A stretch of DNA of 64,000 nucleotides, from the NCBI RefSeq assembly GCF_009674535.1, contig NZ_WKJK01000002.1, positions 248,001 to 312,000 of the forward strand, read 5' to 3'. Each line of letters opens with the position of its first letter. Positions within the stretch are counted from its first letter, which is position 1. Origin of the DNA: Duganella guangzhouensis. GTDB lineage: Bacteria; Pseudomonadota; Gammaproteobacteria; Burkholderiales; Burkholderiaceae_D. Positions 28,264 to 36,251 of this stretch are shown piece after piece. The notes beneath the pieces are model-generated. The model was given only the letters and a program-made list of their open reading frames with translations. It did no database searches and was not told where the DNA came from. Made by a program: the position numbers and the translations under genes.

Positions 28264-28293
28264 AAAAAAAACCGGCGCCGCCCAAGGCGCCGG
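28264..28293 (-). terminator. Intrinsic terminator inside the sugar-binding protein leader
   Basis: Read on the minus strand: CCGGCGCC, a six-base loop, GGCGCCGG, then eight T. It lies between the promoter/operator (28336-28392) and the start codon at 28244, so it can end transcription before the gene. A smaller hairpin, CTTCGC/GCGAAG with a CCC loop (28297-28311), is directly upstream. An attenuator is the simplest reading. Confidence 0.75.
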
Positions 28294-28335
28294 CAACTTC
28301 GCGGGGCGAAGAGACGAGGGTGATGACAATTCTCA

Positions 28336-28353
28336 ATTGGAAACGTTACCAAT
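28336..28353. promoter_or_regulatory. LacI-type operator before the sugar-binding protein gene
   Basis: ATTGGAAACGTTACCAAT is an 18-bp near-perfect palindrome (one mismatched pair) with the central ACGT of LacI-family sites. It starts about 10 bases after the -10 box, covering the expected start of transcription, so bound repressor would block the promoter. Confidence 0.7.
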
Positions 28354-28362
28354 CTTGTGCTG

Positions 28363-28392
28363 AATATAGCACCCAATGATTTTAGGTGTCAA
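28363..28392 (-). promoter_or_regulatory. Sigma-70 promoter of the sugar-binding protein gene
   Basis: On the minus strand a perfect -35 TTGACA (28387-28392) and a -10 TATATT (28363-28368) are separated by 18 bases. The -35 box begins only 6 bases from the large hairpin repeat at 28398. Confidence 0.7.
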
Positions 28393-28397
28393 CGAAA

Positions 28398-28480
28398 TCC
28401 GGGGTCAGGTCCATCATTTCTACACGAGCTCAGCCACTGCGTGGCTGAGCTCGTGTAGAAATGATGGACCTGACCCCGGA
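28398..28480. repeat. Perfect 40-bp inverted repeat with 3-base loop (REP/REPIN-like)
   Basis: Left arm 28398-28437 and right arm 28441-28480 are exact reverse complements around TGC. The arms begin TCCGGGGTCAGGTCC. It starts two bases after the stop of the VOC gene and ends next to the promoter of the sugar-binding protein gene. Similar GGGGTCAG-type palindromes are scattered in Oxalobacteraceae genomes as recalled; only one copy is in this window. There is no T-run, so it is not a classic terminator, though it could block or protect RNA ends. Confidence 0.8.
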
Positions 28481-28482
28481 GT

Positions 28483-28842
28483 TTAGTGTGCTAGTACGCG
28501 CAGGCGGTGGCCGTCGCGGTCGAGGGCGACGAAGGTGTAGCCGAAGTCCACGGCGGTGGGACGCTGGGCGATCGCCAGGCCACGCCCGGCCCAGTCGGCA
28601 TGCAGGTCGTTGACCATGCTGCGGTCGGCTACGGCGAAGGCTAGTTCGCTGCCGCCGCCGGAGGCGAGTACTTTCGGCTCGGCGGTGTGGCGCGACCATA
28701 GGCCCAGCTTGAGGCCGGACGGCAGGACAAACAGTACAAACGTCGGTGAGGATTCCACCGGCTGCAGGTTCAGCAGGTCGCTATAAAAATCGCCGCTGGC
28801 GACAGGATTGTCGACGTACAGCAGCACGTAATCGGGACTCAT
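28483..28842 (-). CDS. VOC family (glyoxalase/bleomycin resistance fold) protein
   Basis: The 119-residue single VOC-domain protein shows the paired beta-alpha-beta-beta-beta units: DYVLLYVDNPVASGDFYSDLL at the N-terminus and GYTFVALDRDGHRLRVLA at the C-terminus. Such short proteins form dimers and may bind drugs or small metabolites; the metal ligands of glyoxalase I are not clear here, so an activity cannot be named. ATG 28842 has GGAG six bases upstream. A perfect hairpin repeat follows the stop at two bases. Confidence 0.8.
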   Translation of the reverse strand: MSPDYVLLYVDNPVASGDFYSDLLNLQPVESSPTFVLFVLPSGLKLGLWSRHTAEPKVLASGGGSELAFAVADRSMVNDLHADWAGRGLAIAQRPTAVDFGYTFVALDRDGHRLRVLAH

Positions 28843-28990
28843 GATGTTCTCCGTTCAAGGTTGGGAATACAACCATGGTAGAGCCCGGCTGCGACAGTTT
28901 CTGTCAGTAGCCTTCGCCTTGAGCCGCATCAAACATGCGCCCTGCTCGCTGCCTAAAATTGAAGCTCTATGCCGTCACCGGGAGCACGTT

Positions 28991-29269
28991 ATGTCGACGA
29001 AATTTGACGAGGAATCGCAAGCTTCCTATGATTGGCGCATGACTATCGAACATCGCCTCGACAATATTGAAGCCGACATCGCTACGATGAAGCTCGATAT
29101 CGCCTTTTTGAAAGCCAACGGTGCCACAAAGACCGATATCGCTGAGCTGCGTGGCGATATCAAAGCGCAACTTGCTGAAGCCAAGTCCAGCATCATCGTC
29201 TGGGTAGTCGGTTCGGTGTTCCTCGCGCAACTGCTCCCCGCCCTGCTGAAGCTGCTTATCACTGGCTGA
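28991..29269 (+). CDS. Small coiled-coil protein with C-terminal TM helix
   Basis: Unrecognised 92-residue protein. A long charged helix (about 10-68, RLDNIEADIATMKLDIAFLK and TKTDIAELRGDIKAQLAEA) ends in one hydrophobic helix (about 70-91). This is the same architecture as the protein at 1261-1572. ATG 28991 is preferred over upstream in-frame codons since GGGAG precedes it by six bases. Its 3' end overlaps the convergent LysR gene by 11 bp. It may be a tail-anchored scaffold; function unknown. Confidence 0.6.
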   Translation: MSTKFDEESQASYDWRMTIEHRLDNIEADIATMKLDIAFLKANGATKTDIAELRGDIKAQLAEAKSSIIVWVVGSVFLAQLLPALLKLLITG

Positions 29270-30152
29270 ACAGCTGCGCCATCACTTGCCGTAGCCAGCG
29301 GTTGGAGGCATCGGCGTGATAGCGTTCATGCCAGTGCTGTTTGACCGAGAAACTCGGCAGCGCCACCGGCACCGGCAGTATCCGAATCGCTTCACTGTCC
29401 GCCATCACCGCGCCGTAGCGATGCGGTACGATCGCGATCAATTCCGTCTCTGCCACGATCCGCGCCACGCCGAGAAAACTCGGCAGCTTCAGCGCCACCT
29501 GCCGTTGCAGCTTTTCCTGCGCCAGCACTTTGTCGACGATCGCGTGACCAGTGCCCGACGTGCGCACCACCACATGACCCTCTTCCTGCAGCGCCGCCAG
29601 CGTCACCGCCTCGCCGATACGCGGATGACGCGCCGATGCCAGGCAAACGAAATCCTGATCGAACAGCTTTTGCTGGTAAAAGCCCGCCTCCAGATGCGGC
29701 ATAAAACCCACCGCCAGATCGACCGTGCCATCGGCCAGTTCGGCCGGGCTATCGGCCGAGATTTTGTACACGTCCACCTTCAGCCCCGGCCCCACCATGC
29801 GGAGGTGATTCAACAGCCTCGGTAGCAGCACCACTTCGCTGATGTCAGTCATGCAGATACGGAACTCGCGCTGGCTATCGGCCGGATCGAACACCGGCTG
29901 GTCGGCCAGCGCATGCTGTAGCGCCTGAATCGATCGCCGCACGTCCTCAATCGCGTTCTGCGCGCGCGGCGTCGGCTCCATGCCCTTGGCGGTGCGGCTG
30001 AACAGGCGATCGTTGAAATGCTCGCGCAGCTTGCCCAGCGCCAGGCTGACCGTCGACTGCGGCAGCGTGAGATTGTCCGCCGCCCGCGTCACGTTGCGCG
30101 TCTTGTAGATCTCGTCGAATACCAGCAGCAATTCCAGGTCGAAGCGCGCCAT
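29259..30152 (-). CDS. LysR family regulator divergent from the gentisate operon
   Basis: The 297-residue LysR-type regulator has its helix-turn-helix at residues 1-60 (FDEIYKTRNVTRAADNLTLP then QSTVSLALGKL) and an effector domain resembling the NodD/NahR/DntR group, which senses aromatic acids. It is divergent from the 3-hydroxybenzoate operon with 113 bp between starts, and a CTGAT-N7-ATCAG site lies in that gap. It most likely activates the gentisate operon with 3-hydroxybenzoate or gentisate as inducer. Confidence 0.9.
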   Translation of the reverse strand: MARFDLELLLVFDEIYKTRNVTRAADNLTLPQSTVSLALGKLREHFNDRLFSRTAKGMEPTPRAQNAIEDVRRSIQALQHALADQPVFDPADSQREFRICMTDISEVVLLPRLLNHLRMVGPGLKVDVYKISADSPAELADGTVDLAVGFMPHLEAGFYQQKLFDQDFVCLASARHPRIGEAVTLAALQEEGHVVVRTSGTGHAIVDKVLAQEKLQRQVALKLPSFLGVARIVAETELIAIVPHRYGAVMADSEAIRILPVPVALPSFSVKQHWHERYHADASNRWLRQVMAQLFSQ

Positions 30153-30178
30153 GGCCTACTCCACCATTATTTAAAAAC

Positions 30179-30195
30179 CTGATTATAACCATCAG
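30179..30195. promoter_or_regulatory. Candidate LysR box of the gentisate operon
   Basis: CTGAT (30179-30183) and ATCAG (30191-30195) are perfect inverted arms with a 7-base AT-rich spacer, in the 113-bp gap between the LysR gene and the hydroxylase gene, about 70 bp before the latter's start. Position and shape fit a LysR recognition site. Confidence 0.5.
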
Positions 30196-30265
30196 AGACG
30201 ATCCGTTTCCAACATAGTCCAGCCAGCCCATACTGAAGTCATTCACAAGTCGTATGGAGACCATC

Positions 30266-31462
30266 ATGAAAACAGATCGCAAACTGCCTTCGGTGCTGAT
30301 CGCGGGCGCCGGCATCGGCGGCATGGCGGCGGCGCTGGCGCTGTCCCGGCTCGGCATCGCTGTCACGGTGCTGGAACAGGCCACGCAACTGGGCGAGATC
30401 GGCGCCGGCCTGCAGCTCGGCCCCAACGCCTTCGCCGCGCTGGATGCGCTGGGTGTGGGCGAGGCAGTCCGCAACCGCGCCGTGTTCACCGAGCGGCTGG
30501 TGATGATGGACGCCGTCGACTGCCAAGAGGTAGGCACTTTCGAAGTGGGCGAGCCATTCCGCCAGCGCTTCAACAACCCGTACGCGGTGATCCACCGCGC
30601 CGACATCCACACCGCCATCCTCGAACAAGTCCGCCATGACCACATCGAGCTGGTGACCAACTGCCATATCGACCAGGTGGCGCAGGACGATCAAGGCGTC
30701 ACCATCACCGACCGTCAGGGCCGCGTGTTCAAGGCGGATTACCTGATCGGCTGCGATGGCGTTAAATCCGTGGTGCGCGACCACATCGTCGGTGATGCCG
30801 TGCGGGTCTCCGGCCACGTTGTGTATCGCGCCGTGATCCCGGCCGATGTGATGCCGGAACAGCTGCGCTGGAACGCGCCGGTGGTATGGGCTGGCCCCAA
30901 CTGCCACCTGGTGCACTACCCGCTGCGCAGCGGCGATCAGTACAACCTCGTGGTCACCTTCCACAGCCGCGATGCCGAAGTGTGGGACGTGCGCGATGGC
31001 TCCAAGGAGGAAGTGCTGTCCTACTTCACCGGCATCGCGCCGCTGCCGCGCAAGCTGCTGGAAGCGCCGCAGACCTGGCGCCGCTGGAGCACCGCCGACC
31101 GCAACCCGGTCGAGAACTGGACCAAGGGCCGCATGACGCTGCTGGGCGACGCCGCCCACCCGATGCTGCAGTACCTGGCCCAAGGTGCCTGCATGGCGCT
31201 GGAAGACGCGGTCACGCTGGGTGAGGCGATCCGCCACTGCGACTTCGACATGGAGGCCGCCTTCGCGCTGTATCAGAAATCGCGCATCGCCCGCACCGCG
31301 CGCGTGGTGCTGTCTGCGCGCGAGATGGGCCGCCTGTATCACGCCGCCGGCGTCGAACGCCTGGTGCGCAACGATCTTTGGCGAGGCCGCAGCGCCGATG
31401 GTTTCTACAACGCCCTCGAATGGCTGTACGGCTGGACCAAAGACCGCTGCCTGGCCATCTGA
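30266..31462 (+). CDS. 3-Hydroxybenzoate 6-monooxygenase (FAD-dependent)
   Basis: The 398-residue class A flavin hydroxylase shows the FAD motif [18 protein letters not shown] (about 14-31), the [11 protein letters not shown] block (about 160) and [20 protein letters not shown] (about 293). It is most like salicylate/3-hydroxybenzoate hydroxylases. Because the next gene is gentisate 1,2-dioxygenase, the expected reaction is 3-hydroxybenzoate plus NADH and oxygen to gentisate. ATG 30266 is favoured because GGAG lies six bases before it; an ATG four codons earlier has no such site. First gene of a five-gene operon. Confidence 0.85.
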   Translation: MKTDRKLPSVLIAGAGIGGMAAALALSRLGIAVTVLEQATQLGEIGAGLQLGPNAFAALDALGVGEAVRNRAVFTERLVMMDAVDCQEVGTFEVGEPFRQRFNNPYAVIHRADIHTAILEQVRHDHIELVTNCHIDQVAQDDQGVTITDRQGRVFKADYLIGCDGVKSVVRDHIVGDAVRVSGHVVYRAVIPADVMPEQLRWNAPVVWAGPNCHLVHYPLRSGDQYNLVVTFHSRDAEVWDVRDGSKEEVLSYFTGIAPLPRKLLEAPQTWRRWSTADRNPVENWTKGRMTLLGDAAHPMLQYLAQGACMALEDAVTLGEAIRHCDFDMEAAFALYQKSRIARTARVVLSAREMGRLYHAAGVERLVRNDLWRGRSADGFYNALEWLYGWTKDRCLAI

Positions 31463-31481
31463 CACCCCAACGGAGAACGAC

Positions 31482-32519
31482 ATGAACAACGACATTCAAG
31501 CCGCCCGCAAGCAGCTGTACCACGACATGCAGACCATGCATCTGGCGCCGCTGTGGGAATCGCTGCACAACCTGGTGCCGCGCCAGCCTACCCCGCCCTA
31601 TCAAGCCGCGCTGTGGCGCTTCGACCAGATCCTGCCGCACCTGATGCGCGCCGGTGACCTGATCACCGCCGAAGAAGCCGTGCGCCGCGTGCTGGTGCTG
31701 GAGAACCCTTCGCTGCCGGGTAACTCGTCGATCACGCAATCGCTGTACGCCGGCCTGCAACTGATCCTGCCGGGCGAAGTGGCGCCGGCGCACCGCCACA
31801 CCCAGGCAGCGCTGCGCTTCATCGTGCATGGCAAGGGTGCCTACACCGCCGTCGACGGCGAACGCACCACCATGCATCCCGGCGATTTCATCATCACCCC
31901 ATCGTGGACCTGGCATGACCATGGCAATCCCGGCGACCAGCCGGTGGTCTGGCTCGATGGCCTTGACATCCCGATGCTGCGCTTCTTCGACGGCGGCTTC
32001 GCCGAAAACGGCGATGAGGCGATGCAGCAGGTCGCGCGTCCGGAAGGCTACAGCGCTGCCGCCTACGGCAACAACCTGGCGCCGGTGCGCAATCTGCACA
32101 GCGGCCGCAGCTCGCCGCTGTTCAGCTATCCGTATGCACGTACTCGCGAAACGCTGGAGAGCGTCCGCCGCAGCGCCGCGCTGGATCAATGGCAAGGCCA
32201 CAAGCTGCGCTTCGTGAATCCGCTCACCGGCGGTTCGCCGATGCCGACCATCGGCGCCTGCATGCAGCTACTGCCGGCCGGCTTCAAGGGTCTGCCACAA
32301 CGCAGCACCGACGGCACCGTGTACAGCGTGGTCGAAGGCTGCGGCAGCGCCATCATCGGCGGCCAGCGCTTCAACTTCACCCCGTGTGACACCTTCGTGG
32401 TGCCGTCGTGGGCAACGCTGAGCTTTGAAGCACCGGAAGACGTGGTGCTGTTCAGCTTCTCCGACCGTCCGGTACAGGAAGCCATGGGCATCCACCGCGA
32501 AGCTTTCCTCTCCCAATAA
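31482..32519 (+). CDS. gtdA: Gentisate 1,2-dioxygenase
   Basis: The 345-residue bicupin iron(II) enzyme opens the gentisate ring to maleylpyruvate. The N-terminal cupin carries the metal site [20 protein letters not shown] (His pair at about 104-106) with [17 protein letters not shown] closing the motif; the second cupin (about 255-345) is intact but lacks the His cluster, as usual. ATG 31482 follows CGGAGAACGAC, 19 bases after the hydroxylase stop. Flanked by the hydroxylase that makes its substrate and the hydrolase and isomerase that use its product. Confidence 0.93.
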   Translation: MNNDIQAARKQLYHDMQTMHLAPLWESLHNLVPRQPTPPYQAALWRFDQILPHLMRAGDLITAEEAVRRVLVLENPSLPGNSSITQSLYAGLQLILPGEVAPAHRHTQAALRFIVHGKGAYTAVDGERTTMHPGDFIITPSWTWHDHGNPGDQPVVWLDGLDIPMLRFFDGGFAENGDEAMQQVARPEGYSAAAYGNNLAPVRNLHSGRSSPLFSYPYARTRETLESVRRSAALDQWQGHKLRFVNPLTGGSPMPTIGACMQLLPAGFKGLPQRSTDGTVYSVVEGCGSAIIGGQRFNFTPCDTFVVPSWATLSFEAPEDVVLFSFSDRPVQEAMGIHREAFLSQ

Positions 32520-32535
32520 CCCACCAGAGATCATC

Positions 32536-33243
32536 ATGAGCCAATTTGCCTTCACCCCTCAAGCCATCGTCGGCCTGCCCATCAACGGCAGCGATCAAAC
32601 CTTCCCGGTACGCCGCATCTACTGCGTCGGCCGCAACTACGCCGCACATGCGCGTGAGATGGGTTTCGACCCGGATCGCGAACCGCCGTTCTTCTTCTGC
32701 AAACCGAACGACGCCGAGTCGGTGCTGCCGATTGCCGCCGGCGCCACGCTGGAACTACCCTATCCGCCACGCACCGAGAACTACCACCATGAGATCGAAC
32801 TGGTGGTCGCCATCGGCAAGGGCGGCGCCAACATCGCCGCAGAAGACGCCGCCGCCCACATCTACGGTTACGCTGTGGGCCTGGACATGACCCGCCGCGA
32901 TCTGCAAATGCGCATGCGGGAACAGGGCCGCCCTTGGGAAGTGGGCAAAGCCTTCGACTACTCGGCGCCAATCGGCCCGATCACCCGCATCGAAGACGGT
33001 GGTGAACGCAATGATGGCGCCATCGTGCTGACGGTGGACGGCAAGACCACGCAAAGCAGCGACCTGACGCACCTGATCTGGAACGTCAGCGAAACCATCG
33101 CCAACCTGTCCACGCTATTCACGCTACAGCCGGGCGATTTGATCATGACCGGCACCCCGGAAGGCGTGGGCGCGGTGGTGCGCGGCCAGACCATGCACGC
33201 CACCATCGCCGGCCTGACGCCGATCACGGTCAAGATGATCTAA
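32536..33243 (+). CDS. Fumarylpyruvate hydrolase (FAH family)
   Basis: The 235-residue FAH-fold hydrolase has the metal-binding acids in [13 protein letters not shown] (about 78-90) and [10 protein letters not shown] (about 116), with ICRNYAAH-like [15 protein letters not shown] near the N-terminus and [11 protein letters not shown] near the C-terminus. In this operon it is expected to split fumarylpyruvate into fumarate and pyruvate, the last step of the gentisate route. ATG 32536 lies 16 bases after the dioxygenase stop. Family-level recognition is strong, the exact substrate rests on context. Confidence 0.9.
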   Translation: MSQFAFTPQAIVGLPINGSDQTFPVRRIYCVGRNYAAHAREMGFDPDREPPFFFCKPNDAESVLPIAAGATLELPYPPRTENYHHEIELVVAIGKGGANIAAEDAAAHIYGYAVGLDMTRRDLQMRMREQGRPWEVGKAFDYSAPIGPITRIEDGGERNDGAIVLTVDGKTTQSSDLTHLIWNVSETIANLSTLFTLQPGDLIMTGTPEGVGAVVRGQTMHATIAGLTPITVKMI

Positions 33244-33284
33244 GCAGCGCCGGCGGCCATCACAACCACACAGGAGACAACGCC

Positions 33285-34628
33285 ATGGACGTACAACAGT
33301 TTATCGACCGTCATCCCTTCTCGCGCTTCCAGAAACAACTGCTGGTACTGTGCTTTCTGGTGGTGGCGATAGACGGTTTCGACACCGCCTCGATCGGCTT
33401 CATCGCGCCGGCGCTGCGCGCGGAATGGCAGCTCAGCGCCGCCGCGCTGGCGCCACTGTTCGGCGCCGGCCTGTTTGGCCTGATGAGCGGCGCGCTGCTG
33501 CTCGGGCCTCTGGCCGATCGCTACGGTCGCAAGCCGGTGCTGCTGGCATCGGTGCTGTTCTTCGGCGTTGCCAGCCTGGCGTCGGCATGCGCGCCCAATC
33601 TGGGCACGCTGCTGGCGCTGCGCTTTCTCACCGGCCTGGGACTGGGTGGCGCCATGCCCAGCACCATCACGCTAACCTCCGAATACTGCCCCACGCGCCA
33701 GCGCGCCGGTCTGGTGACACTGATGTTCTGCGGCTTCACCATCGGCTCCGCGCTGGGCGGCCTGTTCTCGGCCCAACTGCTGTCCACCATCGGCTGGCGT
33801 GGCGTGCTGGCGGCCGGCGGCCTGCTGCCGTTACTGCTGGCGCCCATGCTGTGGCTAGGCTTGCCGGAGTCGCTGCGCTGGCTGGTGCTGAACGGGCGTG
33901 GCTGCGTCGCCATCAAACGCATCATGTGGTCCATCATCGGCGCGCCGGAGCAGCTGCCGATGCTGACCGTATCGGACGTGAAGCCGGCCGGCTCGCCGGT
34001 GGTGCAGCTATTCCGTCCCGGCCTGCTGGGCGGCACGGTGCTGCTGTGGATGACCTTCTTCATGAGCCTTCTGATCATCTACCTGATTTCCAGCTGGTTG
34101 CCGACGCTGCTCAACAGCGCGGGACACAGCCTGTCGCAGGCTTCCTTCATCAGCTCCGCATTTCAGATCGGCGGCACGCTGGGCGCGATTTTGCTGGGAC
34201 GCTGGATGGACCGCTTCCAGCCGCAGCATGTGCTGGCCGTGGCCTACCTCGGCGCGGCGGCCTGCATTGTCCTGATGGGCTTAGCCAGCGACTCGATATT
34301 GATGCTGGTGCTGGCGGTGTTTGGCGTCGGCTTTGGCGTCAGCGGCTCGCAAGTCGGCGCCAACGCGCTGGCGGCAGCCTTCTATCCCACCGCGGTGCGC
34401 GCCACTGGCGTCAGCTGGGCCTCGGCGGTGGGCCGCAGCGGCTCGGTGGTCGGCTCGCTGGCCGGCGGCGCGCTACTCGCCGCAAAACTGGATAACCACA
34501 CCATCTTCCTCATGCTGTCGGTACCGGCCGTGTTGGCCGCCTGCGCGCTGCTAGTGATGGCGCGCCTGGGCCGCCCCGCCGCTGTGGCGCCGCTGCATGC
34601 CACTCCCAACGAAAGTCTCTCTTCATGA
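33285..34628 (+). CDS. MFS aromatic acid:H+ symporter
   Basis: The 447-residue twelve-helix transporter belongs to the aromatic acid:H+ symporter group (PcaK, BenK, MhbT). Landmarks are VVAIDGFDTASIGFIAPAL in helix 1, with the Asp pair of the family, GPLADRYGRKPVLL in the loop between helices 2 and 3, and RFLTGLGLGGAMPSTITLTS in helix 4. It likely imports 3-hydroxybenzoate or gentisate. CAGGAGA precedes ATG 33285, and its stop overlaps the start of the isomerase gene by four bases. Confidence 0.92.
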   Translation: MDVQQFIDRHPFSRFQKQLLVLCFLVVAIDGFDTASIGFIAPALRAEWQLSAAALAPLFGAGLFGLMSGALLLGPLADRYGRKPVLLASVLFFGVASLASACAPNLGTLLALRFLTGLGLGGAMPSTITLTSEYCPTRQRAGLVTLMFCGFTIGSALGGLFSAQLLSTIGWRGVLAAGGLLPLLLAPMLWLGLPESLRWLVLNGRGCVAIKRIMWSIIGAPEQLPMLTVSDVKPAGSPVVQLFRPGLLGGTVLLWMTFFMSLLIIYLISSWLPTLLNSAGHSLSQASFISSAFQIGGTLGAILLGRWMDRFQPQHVLAVAYLGAAACIVLMGLASDSILMLVLAVFGVGFGVSGSQVGANALAAAFYPTAVRATGVSWASAVGRSGSVVGSLAGGALLAAKLDNHTIFLMLSVPAVLAACALLVMARLGRPAAVAPLHATPNESLSS

Positions 34629-35269
34629 AACTGCATACCTACTACCGCTCCTCCGCTTCCTACCGCGTGCGCATCGCGCTCGGACTGAAGCAGCTCAACG
34701 CCGAACAGGCGTACACCCACCTGACACGCAACGGCGGCGAACAATTCGGCGCCGGCTTCGATGCGCTGAATCCGCAGCATCTGCTACCGGTGCTGGAAGA
34801 AGATGGACTGACACTGAACCAGTCGTTGGCCATCATTGAGTATCTGGATGAAACGCGGCCGGCATCGCCACTGCTGCCGGCCGACGCGGCGGGCCGTGAG
34901 CGGGTACGCGCGCTGTCGCAAGCCATCGCCTGTGAAATCCATCCGCTGAACAACCTGCGTGTGCTGAAGTATTTGAGCGAGACGCTGAAGGTCACGCCGG
35001 AACAGAAGAATGCCTGGTATCGGCACTGGGTCAAACTGGGCCTGGACGCGCTGGAAGCCACGCTGGCGCGCGATGCCGAAACCGGCCGCTTCTGCCATGG
35101 CGACATGCCGACCATGGCCGACTGCTGCCTGATTCCACAGTTGTATAACGCGCGCCGCTTTGAATGCGATCTGTCGGGGTATCCGACCATACTGCGCATC
35201 GAAGAAGCCTGCGCCGGGCTGCCGGCATTCGCCGCCGCCCGGCCGGAGGCGCAGCCCGACGCGGAGTGA
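34625..35269 (+). CDS. maiA: Maleylpyruvate/maleylacetoacetate isomerase (zeta GST)
   Basis: The 214-residue glutathione transferase has the zeta-class active-site motif YRSSASYRVRIAL (about 6-18), the NPQHLLPVLEEDG and LNQSLAIIEYLDETRP glutathione-binding segments, and a helical C-terminal domain with GDMPTMADCCLIPQ. In a gentisate operon it should turn maleylpyruvate into fumarylpyruvate using glutathione. Its ATG overlaps the transporter stop (ATGA), so it is translationally coupled. It completes the route from 3-hydroxybenzoate to fumarate and pyruvate. Confidence 0.92.
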   Translation: MKLHTYYRSSASYRVRIALGLKQLNAEQAYTHLTRNGGEQFGAGFDALNPQHLLPVLEEDGLTLNQSLAIIEYLDETRPASPLLPADAAGRERVRALSQAIACEIHPLNNLRVLKYLSETLKVTPEQKNAWYRHWVKLGLDALEATLARDAETGRFCHGDMPTMADCCLIPQLYNARRFECDLSGYPTILRIEEACAGLPAFAAARPEAQPDAE

Positions 35270-35293
35270 TCCACGCCAGGCCACTCAATCAAC

Positions 35294-36208
35294 TCAAAGC
35301 AAGCCGTTAGCCTTCAGCCACTGACTGAAATGCTGCGGCCATTGCTCAGCCGTGCCGCCAACCTTCCGCATGCCGAAGCCATGGCTGCCGGCCTGGTAGA
35401 CGTGCATCTCCACCGGCTTGCCAGCCGCGCGCCAGGCGTCGAAGATCGGCACGCTGGCGTAACCCAGCAAGGGATCGTCCGCCGCCAGCGCGATGAACAG
35501 CGGTGGCAGATCCTTCGGCAGCGGCTTGCCGGTGCTGGCGCCATAGATCACCGCCGCGAAGTCCGGACGGCTGCTGCTGTCGTAATTACCCAGCACATTC
35601 ATGGTGGTCATGCCACCGGCCGAAAAGCCGATCATGCCGATGCGGTCCGGCCGCACGCCATACTCGCCAGCGTGGCTGCGCACCCACTTGATCGCCGCCA
35701 GGCCATCTTCCTGCCCCCAGCGCTGCGCCGCGCTGTCCGGCATGTCGACGTACTTGGTGGTCGGGCTGAAGCTGGTAACGCGCGCGCCGATGGCGCGGCC
35801 GAAGCCCTCGCCATCCTTCGGCGTCGGGTCGAGCCGGTACTTCAGTACGAAGCTGGTGACGCCCTGCTCTGCCAGATAGTGCGCCACCTGCATACCTTCC
35901 GAATCGAAGGACAGCGCCAGGAACGCGCCACCGGGCGCGATCACAATCGCCGTGCCATTCGCCTTGTCTGGTGCCGGCCGCACCGGGTAGATCGCCGCCT
36001 GCGTCACGTTGCGCACCATGCGGCCGCCTTCGAACATCGCCCACATCTCATCCGACGCCTTGCCGCCCGCGCCCAGCACAATCGACGGTTCGCTGGCCGG
36101 CGCAATCGCCTGCGGCAGCTCCCGCATGAACGACGGTGCCTGCTGCTGCGCCTGCGCCGCATACGGCATAACGGCCGCCATCGCGGCCATGCAGATCATA
36201 TATCTCAC
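35294..36208 (-). CDS. Exported alpha/beta hydrolase (acetyl esterase type)
   Basis: The 304-residue esterase has a signal peptide (MRYMICMAAMAAVMPYAAQA) and an alpha/beta hydrolase domain: oxyanion region IVIAPGGAFLALS (about 87), nucleophile GFSAGGM (about 193), Asp in AADDPLL (about 240) and His in AGSHGFGM (about 275). It resembles acetyl-xylan or feruloyl-type carbohydrate esterases (dienelactone hydrolase superfamily). It is the last gene of the minus-strand catabolic operon and could remove acyl groups from the substrate outside the cytoplasm. Start ATG 36208. Confidence 0.82.
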   Translation of the reverse strand: MRYMICMAAMAAVMPYAAQAQQQAPSFMRELPQAIAPASEPSIVLGAGGKASDEMWAMFEGGRMVRNVTQAAIYPVRPAPDKANGTAIVIAPGGAFLALSFDSEGMQVAHYLAEQGVTSFVLKYRLDPTPKDGEGFGRAIGARVTSFSPTTKYVDMPDSAAQRWGQEDGLAAIKWVRSHAGEYGVRPDRIGMIGFSAGGMTTMNVLGNYDSSSRPDFAAVIYGASTGKPLPKDLPPLFIALAADDPLLGYASVPIFDAWRAAGKPVEMHVYQAGSHGFGMRKVGGTAEQWPQHFSQWLKANGLL

Positions 36209-36251
36209 ATTGGTCTCCCTGCGGACCGGTCACCCGGCCCGCGTGTCAAGA

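Noticed and set aside
28398..28480. CRISPR array or insertion sequence explanation for the large hairpin
   Set aside because: Only one palindrome with a 3-base loop, no regularly spaced repeats, no transposase and no target duplication visible.
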